Assembly (NCBI GenBank): GCA_021827205.1
Contig: JAKAWV010000011.1
Span: forward strand, 36,300 to 100,299
Direction: 5' to 3'
Source: Pseudomonadota bacterium
GTDB lineage: Bacteria; Pseudomonadota; Gammaproteobacteria; Xanthomonadales; Rhodanobacteraceae
DNA: 64,000 nt
Both the position numbers and the translations under genes were made by a program. Under the pieces are notes generated by a model. That model saw only the letters and a program-made list of their open reading frames with translations. It searched no databases and was not told where the DNA came from. Shown piece after piece: positions 1-8,745 of this stretch. The first letter of the stretch is position 1, and each line of letters opens with the position of its first letter.

Positions 1-38
1 TATGATCCGGGCGTGCGTCGCCGCACGGAGATCTCGTC

Positions 39-1280
39 GTGGACATTGCCGCCCTGATGGGCCTGATCGCCGCGCTGGGTAGCGGTCTGCTGCTCGGCAT
101 CGAGCGTGAGCGCCACAAGGGCCGCGGTCCGCGGCGGCAGCCGCTGGGCTTGCGCAGCTTTCTGTTGGCGGCGCTGGCCGGTGCGGTCGCCATCCGGCTG
201 GGCGATGCGGCGCTGGCGGTGACGCTGCTGGCCGCCGCGGCATTCGCGCTGGCCGGCTACCTGCGCGCGCGCGACGACGATCCCGGTCTGACCACCGAGC
301 TGGCGCTGCTGCTGGCTGTCCTGCTCGGCGCGCTGGCGATGCGCGCGCCGGCAGGGGCGGCGGCGCTGGCGGTGCTGACCACGTTGGCGTTAGCCGCGAA
401 GACGCGGCTGCATCATTTTGCGCGGCGCGCGCTCAGTGCCGAAGAACTGCACGCGGGCCTGCTGCTGGCGGCCGCCGTGCTGGTGATCCTGCCGCTGTTG
501 CCGGATCGCCCGTTCGCGCTGCTGGCCGGACTGAATCTGCGCACGCTGTGGGTATTGGCGTTGCTGGTGATGGCGATCCAGAGTCTCGGCCACGTGACGC
601 TGCGCCTGCTGGGTCCGGCGCGCGGACTGGCGCTCAGCGGCCTGGTCGGCGGGTTCGTCTCCAGCACCGCCACCATCGGCGCGATGGGCCAGCGCGCGCG
701 GCAGCAGCCGGCGCTGTTCGCGGCCTGCCTCGGCGGCGCGCTGCTGTCGAACATCGCCACCGTGCTGCAGTTGGCGCTGCTGGTCGGCGCGCTGGCGCCG
801 GAACTGCTGCTGCATCTGTCGGCGCCGCTGCTGGCGGCCGGTGTGGCGGCGCTGATCGCTGCGGCGATCGCATTGCATCGCGGCGCAGCGCGCGTGGAGC
901 GCGCGGCATTGCCGTTGCGGCGGCGGCCCTTCGACCCGCGCCATGCGCTGGGTTTCGCGCTGCTGGTCAGCGCGGTGCTGCTCGGGGCGGACGCGGCGCG
1001 ACGCGCGCTCGGGGCGACCGGCGCGCTGCTGGCGGCGACCGCGGCCGGATTGGCCGACGCGCACGCCGCCGCGGTCTCGGTCGCGCAGTTGACGGTGGAT
1101 GGACATCTGTCGTCCGGGCTGGCGCCGGTCGCGGTGCTGGCGGCTTTCAGCAGCAACGCGCTCAGCAAGTGCGCCGCGGCATGGATCGCCGGCGGGCTGC
1201 GGTTCGCGGCGCCGCTGGCCGTCGCGCAGGCGGCGATCGTCGGCGGCGCGTGGCTGGCGTGGTGGATCGTCGGTGCTTGA
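39..1280 (+). CDS. MgtC/SapB-type DUF4010 membrane protein
   Basis: Predicted polytopic inner-membrane protein of 413 residues. The N-terminus (GLIAALGSGLLLGIERER, about residues 8-25) has the signature of the MgtC/SapB family, and the rest is an almost unbroken series of Ala/Leu-rich helices typical of the DUF4010 C-terminal part, with a conserved-looking SSTATIGAMG stretch near residue 210. The start is a GTG preceded by a GGAG about 8 bases upstream. No substrate can be assigned from sequence; MgtC-like proteins have been linked to magnesium stress, but that cannot be carried over to this longer form. It stands alone, convergent with the next gene. Family assignment is firm, function is not. 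Confidence 0.8.
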   Translation: MDIAALMGLIAALGSGLLLGIERERHKGRGPRRQPLGLRSFLLAALAGAVAIRLGDAALAVTLLAAAAFALAGYLRARDDDPGLTTELALLLAVLLGALAMRAPAGAAALAVLTTLALAAKTRLHHFARRALSAEELHAGLLLAAAVLVILPLLPDRPFALLAGLNLRTLWVLALLVMAIQSLGHVTLRLLGPARGLALSGLVGGFVSSTATIGAMGQRARQQPALFAACLGGALLSNIATVLQLALLVGALAPELLLHLSAPLLAAGVAALIAAAIALHRGAARVERAALPLRRRPFDPRHALGFALLVSAVLLGADAARRALGATGALLAATAAGLADAHAAAVSVAQLTVDGHLSSGLAPVAVLAAFSSNALSKCAAAWIAGGLRFAAPLAVAQAAIVGGAWLAWWIVGA

Positions 1281-1304
1281 GTTGACGGCGGGCCGCGCGG
1301 CTGC

Positions 1305-1850
1305 TCAACCGGCCGCGCTGCGGCCGTCGTCGCGGTCCACCAGCTCCACCTCGGCGTGCGCCAGCGCGTCGAGTGCGCGCAGCTCGGCGACCGCCTCGCG
1401 GCGCTGGAACAGCAGCAGGTCGAGCGGATACCACAGCATCACCCAGCCGAGGATCTGCACGCCCTCGCCCAGCCAGTCGAGCAGCGGCAGCCGGCGCAGC
1501 TCCTGGCCGACCAGGGTGGTCGAGGCCAGGATCAGCATGCCGACCAGCAGTGCCCGCCACGCCAGGCGCATGCGCGCGCGCAGCAGTCGCGCGGCCTGGT
1601 CGCGCTCGTAGGCGAAATGGTTGTGCACCGCCGCGTCGATGGTGTCGGCCGCATCGCGCAGTTCGGGTGGCAGGTGCAAGCGCAGGCGCAGGGCGCCGCG
1701 CGGGTCGAGTTCCTGCGCGTAGGAGAGCAGATAGCGATGCGCGTGCGGATCCAGCGCGCGCTCGCGGAACGGCGCCGGGTCGAGCACGTCGAACAGTTGC
1801 GCGAGACTGTGCAGTTCGAGCTCGATGGTGGGAACGGCAACATTCGCCAT
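1305..1850 (-). CDS. Small two-helix membrane protein, unknown function
   Basis: A 181-residue protein starting at MANVAVPTIE; the open frame extends further upstream, but the extra residues are Arg-rich and have no ribosome site, so the internal ATG at 1850 is preferred. Residues about 1-95 are soluble with a charged helical pattern. Two hydrophobic segments follow (around LLVGMLILASTTLVGQEL and VQILGWVMLWYPLDLLLF), then an acidic cytosolic tail. This resembles small conserved membrane proteins with a soluble N-terminal helix bundle, but I do not recognise the family. It is convergent with the DUF4010 gene, and a short noncoding stretch separates it from gapA. Confidence 0.6.
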   Translation of the reverse strand: MANVAVPTIELELHSLAQLFDVLDPAPFRERALDPHAHRYLLSYAQELDPRGALRLRLHLPPELRDAADTIDAAVHNHFAYERDQAARLLRARMRLAWRALLVGMLILASTTLVGQELRRLPLLDWLGEGVQILGWVMLWYPLDLLLFQRREAVAELRALDALAHAEVELVDRDDGRSAAG

Positions 1851-2008
1851 GCGGCCGATTCTGCCGGGTGCCGCGGCCGTGCGCGAGCGCCGCAGGTTGG
1901 GCCGGCAAGTCCTGCGCTTTCCCGCAGCGTCGGGCCGGGCCGGCAAGCCCGGCGTTTTCCTGCGATCTAGGCTGAAGTTTACGGTCCAGCCTGCCTGCTA
2001 CGGGCTAC

Positions 2009-3022
2009 TCAGGGCGCCGCCATCAGCGCCAGCGTCATATCCAGCATGCGGTTGGAGAAGCCCCACTCGTTGTCGTACCAACTGAGCACCTTGACCAGGG
2101 TGCCGCCCATCACGCGCGTCTGGGTGGTGTCGTAGATGCTCGACAGCGGGTTGTGGTTGAAGTCCACCGACACCAGCGGCTTGCTGTTGATGCCGAGGAT
2201 GCCCTTCAACGCACCCGCGCTGGCTTCCCTGATCGCGGTGTCGATCTCGTCCTTGCTGGTGGCGCGCGCGGCGACGAAGGTCAGATCGACCACCGACACG
2301 TTGATGGTCGGCACGCGCATGGCGAAGCCGTCGAGCTTGCCGTTGAGCTCCGGCAGCACCAGGCCGACCGCGGCGGCGGCGCCGGTCTTGGTCGGGATCT
2401 GGCTCATGGTGGCGCTGCGCGCGCGGCGCAGATCCTTGTGATAGACGTCGGTGAGCACCTGATCGTTGGTATACGAGTGGATGGTGGTCATCAGCCCGTG
2501 CACGATGCCGATCCGGGTGTGCAGCACCTTGGCCAGCGGCGCCAGGCAGTTGGTGGTGCAACTGGCGTTGGAGATCACCTGGTGACCGGTCTTGAGCTGG
2601 TCGTGGTTGACGCCCATCACGAAGGTGCCGTCGACGTCCTTGTCGCCCGGCGCGGAGATGATCACCTTCTTCGCGCCCGCGGCCAGATGCGCGCCGGCCT
2701 TGGCCTTGCTGGTGAACAGGCCGGTGCATTCCAGCACTACGTCTACGCCCAACGCGCCCCAGGGCAGTTTGGTCGGGTCGCGCTCGGCGCACACCTTGAT
2801 GCGGTCGCCTTTGACGACCAGGTCGCCGCCGTCCACCGAGACCTCGTGCGGGAAGCGGCCGTGCGCGGTGTCGTACTGGGTCAGATGCGCGTTGGTTTCG
2901 GCATCGCCGAGGTCGTTGATGGCGACGATCCGAATCGCGTCGGTGCGATTGGCCTCGTACAGCGCGCGCAGGATGTTGCGGCCGATGCGGCCGTAGCCGT
3001 TGATGGCGACCTTGATGGGCAT
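2009..3022 (-). CDS. gapA: Glyceraldehyde-3-phosphate dehydrogenase
   Basis: NAD-dependent phosphorylating GAPDH of glycolysis/gluconeogenesis, converting glyceraldehyde 3-phosphate to 1,3-bisphosphoglycerate in the cytosol. The 337 residues match the family length. The Rossmann glycine motif NGYGRIGRN lies at residues 8-16, the catalytic cysteine is C155 in [12 protein letters not shown], and the partner histidine follows in [10 protein letters not shown]. The C-terminal [13 protein letters not shown] block is intact. It is transcribed alone, divergent from the secreted nuclease gene. Two other glycolytic genes, pyk and the aldolase, lie further along the window. Confidence 0.97.
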   Translation of the reverse strand: MPIKVAINGYGRIGRNILRALYEANRTDAIRIVAINDLGDAETNAHLTQYDTAHGRFPHEVSVDGGDLVVKGDRIKVCAERDPTKLPWGALGVDVVLECTGLFTSKAKAGAHLAAGAKKVIISAPGDKDVDGTFVMGVNHDQLKTGHQVISNASCTTNCLAPLAKVLHTRIGIVHGLMTTIHSYTNDQVLTDVYHKDLRRARSATMSQIPTKTGAAAAVGLVLPELNGKLDGFAMRVPTINVSVVDLTFVAARATSKDEIDTAIREASAGALKGILGINSKPLVSVDFNHNPLSSIYDTTQTRVMGGTLVKVLSWYDNEWGFSNRMLDMTLALMAAP

Positions 3023-3139
3023 GACGAGCGTCCTCGGGCGGATTGCGGAAACGCGATCTTATCGGCAACGTGACCTTCGGGCGATGTGCCGCCCTGCGAC
3101 GCGCTACCACACTGGCATGCATTGATCCGGAGACTTCGC

Positions 3140-3973
3140 ATGCGCTCGATCCATCGCGGCATCCTGCTGTGCCTCGGCCTGCTGGCCACCACGCCGGCCT
3201 TCGCCTGGGGTCCGCTCGGGCATCGCATCGTGGCTGATCTGGCCGATGCGCAATTGGCGCCGGGCGCACGCGCGCAGGTCGATGCGCTGCTGGCCAGCGA
3301 GCACATGCAAAGCATGGCCGACATCGCCAACTGGGCCGACACGCTGCGCGACGATCCGGCGCAGGCCGCGCTGGGCAAGGCCACCGCGCCGCTGCATTAC
3401 GTCAACATGCACGGCTCCTGCGATTACAAACCCGCGCTCGACTGCCCCGACGGCCAGTGCGTGGTCGGCGCCATCAACCACTACGCCGCGATCCTGGGCA
3501 ACCGCGGCCTGCCGATCGCCGCGCGCGCGCAGGCGCTGAACTTCGTCGTGCATTTCGTCGGCGACGTCAACCAGCCGCTGCACGCCGGCTACTTGCAGGA
3601 CCGCGGCGCCAACGACTACCAGGTACGGTTCGAAGGCGAGGGCAGCAACCTGCACCGCGTGTGGGATTCGGGCCTGCTGTCCACGCGCCATCTGGATGCG
3701 CGCGGCTACGCCGCGCTGCTGCAGAAGCAGGGACCGGTGACGCTGCCGGCGCCGATCGCGCCGCTGGACAATCCGCCCGCGCAGTGGGCCGAGGAATCCT
3801 GCAAGGTGGTGATGAACGAGGGCGTGTATCCGCAAGGCCACGTCATCGGCCAGAGTTACATCGAGCGCGAGCGCCCGATCGCCGAGCGGCAACTGCGCAT
3901 CGCCGGCAAGCGCCTGGCCGATCTGCTCAATCGCGTGCTGGGCGATTCGCGCGCGGTTTCGACGCCGCGGTAA
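3140..3973 (+). CDS. Secreted S1/P1-type zinc nuclease
   Basis: Extracellular or periplasmic single-strand nuclease of the S1/P1 family (277 residues), which hydrolyses RNA and single-stranded DNA using three zinc ions. The start at 3140 is chosen because it gives a clean signal peptide (MRSIHRGILLCLGLLATTPAFA) and has GGAG 7 bases upstream. Cleavage after AFA leaves an N-terminal tryptophan (WGPLGHRIVADLA); in this family the mature N-terminal Trp is itself a zinc ligand, so the cleavage position is well supported. Further zinc-type histidines occur in HYVNMHG, NFVVHFVGDVNQPLH and NLHRVWDSGL. Its end abuts the SirB-like gene on the opposite strand. Confidence 0.9.
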   Translation: MRSIHRGILLCLGLLATTPAFAWGPLGHRIVADLADAQLAPGARAQVDALLASEHMQSMADIANWADTLRDDPAQAALGKATAPLHYVNMHGSCDYKPALDCPDGQCVVGAINHYAAILGNRGLPIAARAQALNFVVHFVGDVNQPLHAGYLQDRGANDYQVRFEGEGSNLHRVWDSGLLSTRHLDARGYAALLQKQGPVTLPAPIAPLDNPPAQWAEESCKVVMNEGVYPQGHVIGQSYIERERPIAERQLRIAGKRLADLLNRVLGDSRAVSTPR

Positions 3974-4381
3974 TCAACGGTCCAGCAGCGCGAACACGCC
4001 CCAAGGGTTCTGCGTGATCGCCACGCTGACGATGAAGCCGAAAGTCGTCAGCGCGGCCACGTAAGCCGCGGCGCGCACCCGCGGCGTGCGCCCGCGCTTG
4101 AGCGCGATCGAGCCCAGCGCGATGTACACCAGCAACAGCGCGACCTTCACCGTCAACCACGCGTCCAGCAGTGGGTACTGATGCACGATCACGGTCAGCA
4201 GGATCGCCGCCCCCAGCAGCACGGTGTCGTTGAGATACGAGAAATAACGCACGGCGGCGTGATTGGCGATGCGCCAATCGGCCATGCGCGCCAGCCCGCG
4301 CAGCGTGAACAGCGTACCCGAGATGACCACCGCGCCCACGTGCGCGGCCAGGATTTGCGGAAACCAGTTCACCAATGCCAT
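3974..4381 (-). CDS. SirB-family inner-membrane protein
   Basis: A 135-residue membrane protein with four hydrophobic segments, matching the SirB (invasion regulator SirB2-like) family: an N-terminal HVGAVVISGTLFTLRG motif, the KHL-type loop replaced by NHAAVRYFSYLNDTVLL, and a C-terminal helix ending QNPWGVF. The start ATG at 4381 gives exactly this domain; upstream sequence is low-quality frame. It lies 71 bases after nnrS on the same strand, so it probably belongs to an nsrR-nnrS-sirB unit. A role in NO or haem handling is suggested only by this context. Confidence 0.8.
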   Translation of the reverse strand: MALVNWFPQILAAHVGAVVISGTLFTLRGLARMADWRIANHAAVRYFSYLNDTVLLGAAILLTVIVHQYPLLDAWLTVKVALLLVYIALGSIALKRGRTPRVRAAAYVAALTTFGFIVSVAITQNPWGVFALLDR

Positions 4382-4452
4382 GTCGTATCTCGTCGCGTCG
4401 GCGCGATCGCGCACCGGACAGGTTCTTTCGCCCCATGCACGCATTTTGCCGT

Positions 4453-5739
4453 TCAGCCCGGACGACCATCGCGCCGCGGCGTCAGATAAATCCACGCCGC
4501 ACGCAGCGCCCACGGCAGAAACGCAGCCACCCAGGCGGCGCCGGTCAGGGTGTAAGCCAGCGCGCCGCAGCCCGCCAGCGAGTCGACCACGCGCGCGATC
4601 GCCACCGCCTGCAGCGCGAGGAAGGTGAACCACGGAATCGCGCCCATGCGCAGCGGTCGACCGGAATGGCCATGCGTCACGCGCGTCACCATCGCCACCA
4701 GCATCGAGCCGAAGAAGCCCACGGTCAGCGCGTGCAATGCGGCCATGTCCCAGGCGCCATAGTTGCCCTCACCGTACAGGCCGCCCACCGCGAACAGCGC
4801 GAAGCTCAGCGGCAGCCAGGCAAAGGCCATGTACAGGACGCTCAGCAGTCCCGGTCGACGCGCCTTCCAGGGTTGCCAGGCGATCCAGTGCCCGAGAAAC
4901 AATAGTGCCAGCAGGGCATCGCTGAGTGCACGCAGGCGCGGCTGATCCAGTGCGCCCAACAGCAGATGGGCCAACAACAACAGCCATGCCGCGGGCAGCG
5001 ACCACGCGGGCCGTACCACGCGATAACCCGCGATCACGCTGCTGGAGAAGAACGGCAGCATGCGATGGGTGACGGTGAAGAACACTGGCATCAGGAAGAC
5101 GAAGGTGCCGATGCGGATCGCCGCCAGCGCCAGTGCGCCAGGTGCGCCCAGCAGAAAGGCCAGGAACAGCGCCAGGCCGAGTGCGCCCAGCGTCAGCGCG
5201 GCGAGGATCGACCACGCCCAGTGGTCGCGCGAGCGCGCCGCGCGCAGCACGCCGAGCAGGCGCGTGATGCCATACAGCCAGCCTGCAAGCAGCAGCGCGA
5301 AACCGGCGAGCAGCAGCGGCCGCAGGTCCAGCAGCCCGATCACAGCCAGCACGTAGCCGCCGAACACGCCAATGAATACCGGCACGTAGGCGCCACGGCG
5401 CAGTTCCGGCTGACCGCTCCAGCGTGGAAACACCGTCAGCGTGAAGCCGAAGATGAAAGGCCCGAGCATGCCGTACTGCGCCAGCATCGCGTGCGCCCAG
5501 ATCGTCGGGATCGGCGCCTGCGGCCAGTGCGCCCAGCTCCAGGTTCCGGCGGCCAGTGCCAGTGTCCACCACAGCATGCTCAGCAGCACCGCCGTGGCGC
5601 CGGCAAAGAACATCATGCGATGCGGCGCGGCGGCCAGTATCTGCGCCATGGATGGCGAGATGCCGCGCGAATTCGCTCGCCCGTGTTCGAGGCTTGCGGC
5701 GATCGGTCGTGGCTTGCGCCCGGCTTCGGGTCGATTCAT
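4453..5739 (-). CDS. nnrS: NnrS family haem-copper membrane protein
   Basis: NnrS is a polytopic haem- and copper-binding inner-membrane protein associated with resistance to nitric oxide and nitrosative stress. This copy has 428 residues and about twelve membrane spans. Typical signatures are PHRMMFFAGATAVLLSMLWW near residue 40, the GPFIFGFTLTVFPRWSGQP block, and the C-terminal HALTVGFFGSMLVAMVTR followed by HGHSGRPL, which carries the conserved histidines. It follows nsrR by 57 bases on the same strand, so the NO-sensing repressor probably controls it directly. Together with the qNOR and the two nirK genes downstream it marks the region as denitrification/NO detoxification. Confidence 0.93.
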   Translation of the reverse strand: MNRPEAGRKPRPIAASLEHGRANSRGISPSMAQILAAAPHRMMFFAGATAVLLSMLWWTLALAAGTWSWAHWPQAPIPTIWAHAMLAQYGMLGPFIFGFTLTVFPRWSGQPELRRGAYVPVFIGVFGGYVLAVIGLLDLRPLLLAGFALLLAGWLYGITRLLGVLRAARSRDHWAWSILAALTLGALGLALFLAFLLGAPGALALAAIRIGTFVFLMPVFFTVTHRMLPFFSSSVIAGYRVVRPAWSLPAAWLLLLAHLLLGALDQPRLRALSDALLALLFLGHWIAWQPWKARRPGLLSVLYMAFAWLPLSFALFAVGGLYGEGNYGAWDMAALHALTVGFFGSMLVAMVTRVTHGHSGRPLRMGAIPWFTFLALQAVAIARVVDSLAGCGALAYTLTGAAWVAAFLPWALRAAWIYLTPRRDGRPG

Positions 5740-5796
5740 GGCGCGGATTCCAAGTGTGGGCTCGATGGTGTTGCGCGGCGTCGATACGCATGCGGC

Positions 5797-6225
5797 TCAA
5801 GCGGCCGGCTGCAATCCGAAGTCCTCGGGATGCAGCAGCAGATCATCCAGAGTGTGGCGATCGAGCACCGCCACGAAGGCGGCGAGGGCTTCACGCAATA
5901 CGCCGCGCAAGCGGCAGGCGGGTGCGATCAGGCAGTGGTTGCCCGCGGAAAAGCATTCCACCAGCGCGAAGTCGGGCTCGGTCAAGCGCAGCACGGCGCC
6001 GATGCGTATGCGATCCGGGCGCTTGGCCAGCGTGAATCCGCCGGCGCGGCCGCGCACGGCTTTCAGATACCCCGCGCGCGTCAGCACATTGACCACCTTC
6101 ATCAGGTGATTGCGCGAGATGTCGTAAATCTGCGCGGTTTCCTCGATGGTGATCAGACGCTCGCGTTGCGCTGCGGCGTACATCAACACGCGCAGGGCGT
6201 AATCCGAGAAGTTGGTCAGTCGCAT
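5797..6225 (-). CDS. nsrR: NsrR, Rrf2-family NO-sensing repressor
   Basis: Transcriptional repressor carrying an iron-sulfur cluster that is destroyed by nitric oxide, releasing target promoters. The 142-residue protein has the Rrf2 winged helix (MRLTNFSDYALRVLMY, then recognition region ISRNHLMKVVNVLTRAGYL) and three C-terminal cysteines at C91, C98 and C104, the spacing expected of NsrR cluster ligands. It is first of a probable nsrR-nnrS-sirB run. A candidate operator overlaps its own upstream region (6280-6302), and a much better one lies at 12121-12143 before the DUF2249 run, so it probably governs a regulon within this window. Confidence 0.93.
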   Translation of the reverse strand: MRLTNFSDYALRVLMYAAAQRERLITIEETAQIYDISRNHLMKVVNVLTRAGYLKAVRGRAGGFTLAKRPDRIRIGAVLRLTEPDFALVECFSAGNHCLIAPACRLRGVLREALAAFVAVLDRHTLDDLLLHPEDFGLQPAA

Positions 6226-6279
6226 GATGGCTCCTTAGTATCTGCCCGGCATGGTTTGCGTGGCCTCGAAGTGCACTAT

Positions 6280-6302
6280 ATGATGCACGCATATTACATG
6301 TT
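6280..6302. promoter_or_regulatory. Weak candidate NsrR operator
   Basis: A 23-bp stretch in the nsrR/DUF488 divergent region matches the spacing of the NsrR consensus (11 + 1 + 11) at about 7 of 10 fixed positions in each half: left half ATGATGCACGC, right half TATTACATGTT. Palindrome quality is poor, so this is only suggestive of autoregulation. Confidence 0.3.
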
Positions 6303-6380
6303 TGCGCGCGACCGCAAGCGCGGTCCATGCCGGTTGCGCGTGTTGCGTGTATGCATTGCATCGCACTGATGGAGCGCGCC

Positions 6381-6746
6381 ATGACGCGGATTTCGATCCA
6401 GCGGGTGTATGCCGCCGCGGCACCTGGAGAGGGTGTGCGCATTTTGGTGGATCGCTTGTGGCCGCGCGGCTTGAGCAAGGACAAGGCCGCCGTGCGGCAC
6501 TGGTTGCGCGAGGTGGCACCCAGCGATGCCTTGCGCCACTGGTTCGCGCACGATCCGGCGCGCTGGGATGAATTCCAGCAGCGTTATTTCGCCGAACTCG
6601 ACGCCCAGCCCGAGGTCGTGCGCGAATTGCGCAGCGTGCTGGCCGGGCATCCGCACGTCACCTTGTTGTATGCCGCGAGGGACGAGGCCCACAACAACGC
6701 GGTGGCGCTGCTGAGCTATCTGCGCCGCCATGGAACTGCGGCTTGA
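6381..6746 (+). CDS. DUF488 domain protein
   Basis: A 121-residue cytosolic protein of the DUF488 family, recognised by ILVDRLWPRGLSKDKA near residue 19, the HDPARWDEFQQRY region and the terminal LLYAARDEAHNNAVAL. The start at 6381 is chosen for its GGAG 7 bases upstream; longer in-frame starts lack a ribosome site. DUF488 proteins are often found near NO-metabolism genes, but their biochemical function is not established. Its last 17 bases overlap the start of the glycosylase gene, indicating translational coupling. It is divergent from nsrR and shares its upstream region. Confidence 0.85.
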   Translation: MTRISIQRVYAAAAPGEGVRILVDRLWPRGLSKDKAAVRHWLREVAPSDALRHWFAHDPARWDEFQQRYFAELDAQPEVVRELRSVLAGHPHVTLLYAARDEAHNNAVALLSYLRRHGTAA

Positions 6747-7665
6747 GGCGCGCGCGCCGTTCCGCCTGGACTTGACCGTCTGGGCGCTGCGGCGCCAGCC
6801 CGGCAATCGCATCGACACATGGCAGAGCGGCGTCTATCGGCGCAGCTTCGGCAGCCATGCGGGCGCGGTGCTTGCCGAAGTGCAGCAGCGCGGCAGCACG
6901 CAGCAGCCCATGCTGCAGGTGCGGCTGCATGGCGTTGCCGTGGATGATCCGGCCCGGCGCGAGGACATTGTCGTCGTGCTGCGGCGCATGCTTGGACTGG
7001 ATGTCGATTTGTCGGGCTTTTATGCGCAGGCTGCTGGCGATCCCGATCTGGGGCCGCTGGTGCTGCGCTATCGCGGGCTCAAGCCGCCGCGCTTCGCCAC
7101 GCTGTTCGAGGCGCTGGCCAATGCGGTGGCTTGTCAGCAGGTGAGTCTGGCTTCGGGCATCGCCTTGCTGGGCCGTCTCAGCGCGCAGTTCGGGCCGGCG
7201 CATCCCTTGGCGCCGGAGTTGCATGCTTTCCCGCGTCCGCAGGATCTGTGCGATGCCGATTCCCACGCGTTGCGCGCCCTGGGCTTCAGCCAGCAGAAGA
7301 CCGGCTATCTGACCGGCCTGGCGCGAGATCTCGCCGGAGGCAAGCTGACAGCCGCCGCGCTCGAAGTGGCCGATGATGCGGGCGCAATGCGTATGCTCGG
7401 CACGCTGCGCGGTATCAAGCGCTGGAGCGCGCAGTATGTGGCTCTGCGCGGTCTGGGCCGGCTGGGTGTGTTTCCCGTGGACGATGTGGGGGCGCACAAG
7501 CATCTGGCGGCGTGGCTGGGATTGCCACGACTCGACGCTGAAGCCACCGCAGCTCTGGTGCGGCGTTGGCAGCCCCATGCGGGGCTGGTGTATTTCCACG
7601 TGCTGCTCAGGCGCCTTGAAGAAGCCGGCCATCTGCGGATCGACACGCCAGCGGGGTCGGAGTAG
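6730..7665 (+). CDS. AlkA-like DNA-3-methyladenine glycosylase
   Basis: Base-excision repair glycosylase of the helix-hairpin-helix superfamily, predicted to remove alkylated or deaminated purines. The 311 residues hold an AlkA-type N-terminal beta domain (1-110), then the HhH fold. The hairpin is around LGTLRGIKRWSAQYVALRGLG (223-243), followed by the Gly/Pro-Asp loop VFPVDD, where D252 should be the catalytic aspartate. It overlaps DUF488 by 17 bases. The location beside NO genes makes repair of nitrosative deamination damage an attractive role, which is inference. Substrate specificity cannot be read from the sequence. Confidence 0.85.
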   Translation: MELRLEARAPFRLDLTVWALRRQPGNRIDTWQSGVYRRSFGSHAGAVLAEVQQRGSTQQPMLQVRLHGVAVDDPARREDIVVVLRRMLGLDVDLSGFYAQAAGDPDLGPLVLRYRGLKPPRFATLFEALANAVACQQVSLASGIALLGRLSAQFGPAHPLAPELHAFPRPQDLCDADSHALRALGFSQQKTGYLTGLARDLAGGKLTAAALEVADDAGAMRMLGTLRGIKRWSAQYVALRGLGRLGVFPVDDVGAHKHLAAWLGLPRLDAEATAALVRRWQPHAGLVYFHVLLRRLEEAGHLRIDTPAGSE

Positions 7666-7738
7666 ATCGGCTCGGGAGCGGCTCATGCACCCGGTTGAGA
7701 TGCTTGTGGCGCAGCATCGCGACGTCATACATGGCTTG

Positions 7739-7905
7739 TTGGTCGTGCTGCGCGCCATTCCCTGCAATCCACCTGCGAGCATCCCATGGCGGCGATCCGT
7801 GGCGTGGCGCGCCTCGCTTATTCGCCGAAGCGGCGGGTGATCGGCATTTCCAAGCTGGCGCGGCTGGTCGAGGCCTGTGGCTGGTGCCTGCAGATCCAGC
7901 AGTGC
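7739..7905 (+). pseudogene. folE (GTP cyclohydrolase I) remnant
   Basis: This stretch aligns along its length with the middle of the intact folE at about 9010-9180. A run of 34 identical bases begins at 7841 (encoding the GISKLARLVEA region), with diverged sequence on both sides and frame breaks in the CEHH/HMAAI region. It has no start, no C-terminal half and no continuous frame, so it is a partial duplicate or a remnant of an older copy. The minus-strand gene at 7818-8540 reads its last codons through this segment in antisense. Confidence 0.8.
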
Positions 7906-8540
7906 AGGGAAGCCAGCTTGACCTTCTTCAACCCCAGCGCCTGTGCCACGTCGTACATTGCTTGATTGGTGATGCGGTGCCCGTTCTCGTCATAAGGGAG
8001 ACCGTGCACGGCTTGCAAGTCGGCCATCACCATGTCGTGAATATCATGCGAAAGCAGATGGTCGAACAGCCAGCCGGCCCAGAACACACCGTGCGGGTCG
8101 GTTCCCTCGCTGACCAGTCGCTTGGCCAGCGTCACACCCTTGAGATCGGCCGGCGCAGCGGGCAGATTGATGCCCATCGCCGTGGCGTGCTTGAGCCCGT
8201 CGGTGACGTAGAAATCCATCGCGGCGATCCAGTCATTGACCTTCTTGGAGCCGTACTGCTTGGTCAACTTGCCGACCTCAGCATGCACGGTCTTTTCGCC
8301 CAGCATCGACACCAGCGCTTGCTGGAAGCTGAAATGTTCGACACCGCCACCGGCATCGACCAGCGCCGCGGTGACCTCGAGGTTCGGCTTGCCGTCGTAG
8401 GCCGGGCCGCCGAACCAGTTCATGCCCTGCATGTTCGGGGTCGCGGCTAACGCCGCGCTACCGTAGAACGCGGTGGCGACGCCGGTCAGGGAGACCGCAA
8501 GCGCCGTCAGGACCGCAAATAGTTTCGCTTTCTTGAACAT
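7818..8540 (-). CDS. Exported protein of unknown function with recombined C-terminus
   Basis: A 240-residue protein with a clear signal peptide (MFKKAKLFAVLTALAVSLTG, cleavage probably after ALA near residue 33). The start at 8540 is preferred because upstream codons show no domain. The mature part is rich in His, Asp and Trp (NWFGGPAYDGKPNLEVTAAL, FWAGWLFDHLLSHDIHDMVM) and looks like a soluble periplasmic domain; I do not recognise the family. The last roughly 28 residues (from HCWICRHQPQ) are encoded by the antisense strand of the folE remnant, so the native C-terminus was probably lost or replaced. It is divergent from folE. Confidence 0.6.
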   Translation of the reverse strand: MFKKAKLFAVLTALAVSLTGVATAFYGSAALAATPNMQGMNWFGGPAYDGKPNLEVTAALVDAGGGVEHFSFQQALVSMLGEKTVHAEVGKLTKQYGSKKVNDWIAAMDFYVTDGLKHATAMGINLPAAPADLKGVTLAKRLVSEGTDPHGVFWAGWLFDHLLSHDIHDMVMADLQAVHGLPYDENGHRITNQAMYDVAQALGLKKVKLASLHCWICRHQPQASTSRASLEMPITRRFGE

Positions 8541-8745
8541 GATCGTTCTCCTATGGGTGGATGAGCGGACACGACAAGGGCAGCGAGCGGACGGCTCCGA
8601 TGTCTTGCCGGCGCCTATGTGATGCAGCAGCGGCGCGCAGGTTCCGGCGCATGGCGCCGATGGCTTCCACGGGCGTTCCGATGACGGGAACCTCGTGCGC
8701 GGTCGCTGCATCGGATCGGTGTCATTCACTACCGAATCCGCAGCC

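Noticed and set aside
7683..7779. Small gene starting MHPVEMLVAQHRDVIHG
   Set aside because: The first residues resemble a hemerythrin N-terminus, but the frame runs straight into the folE remnant and has no domain; treated as decayed sequence.
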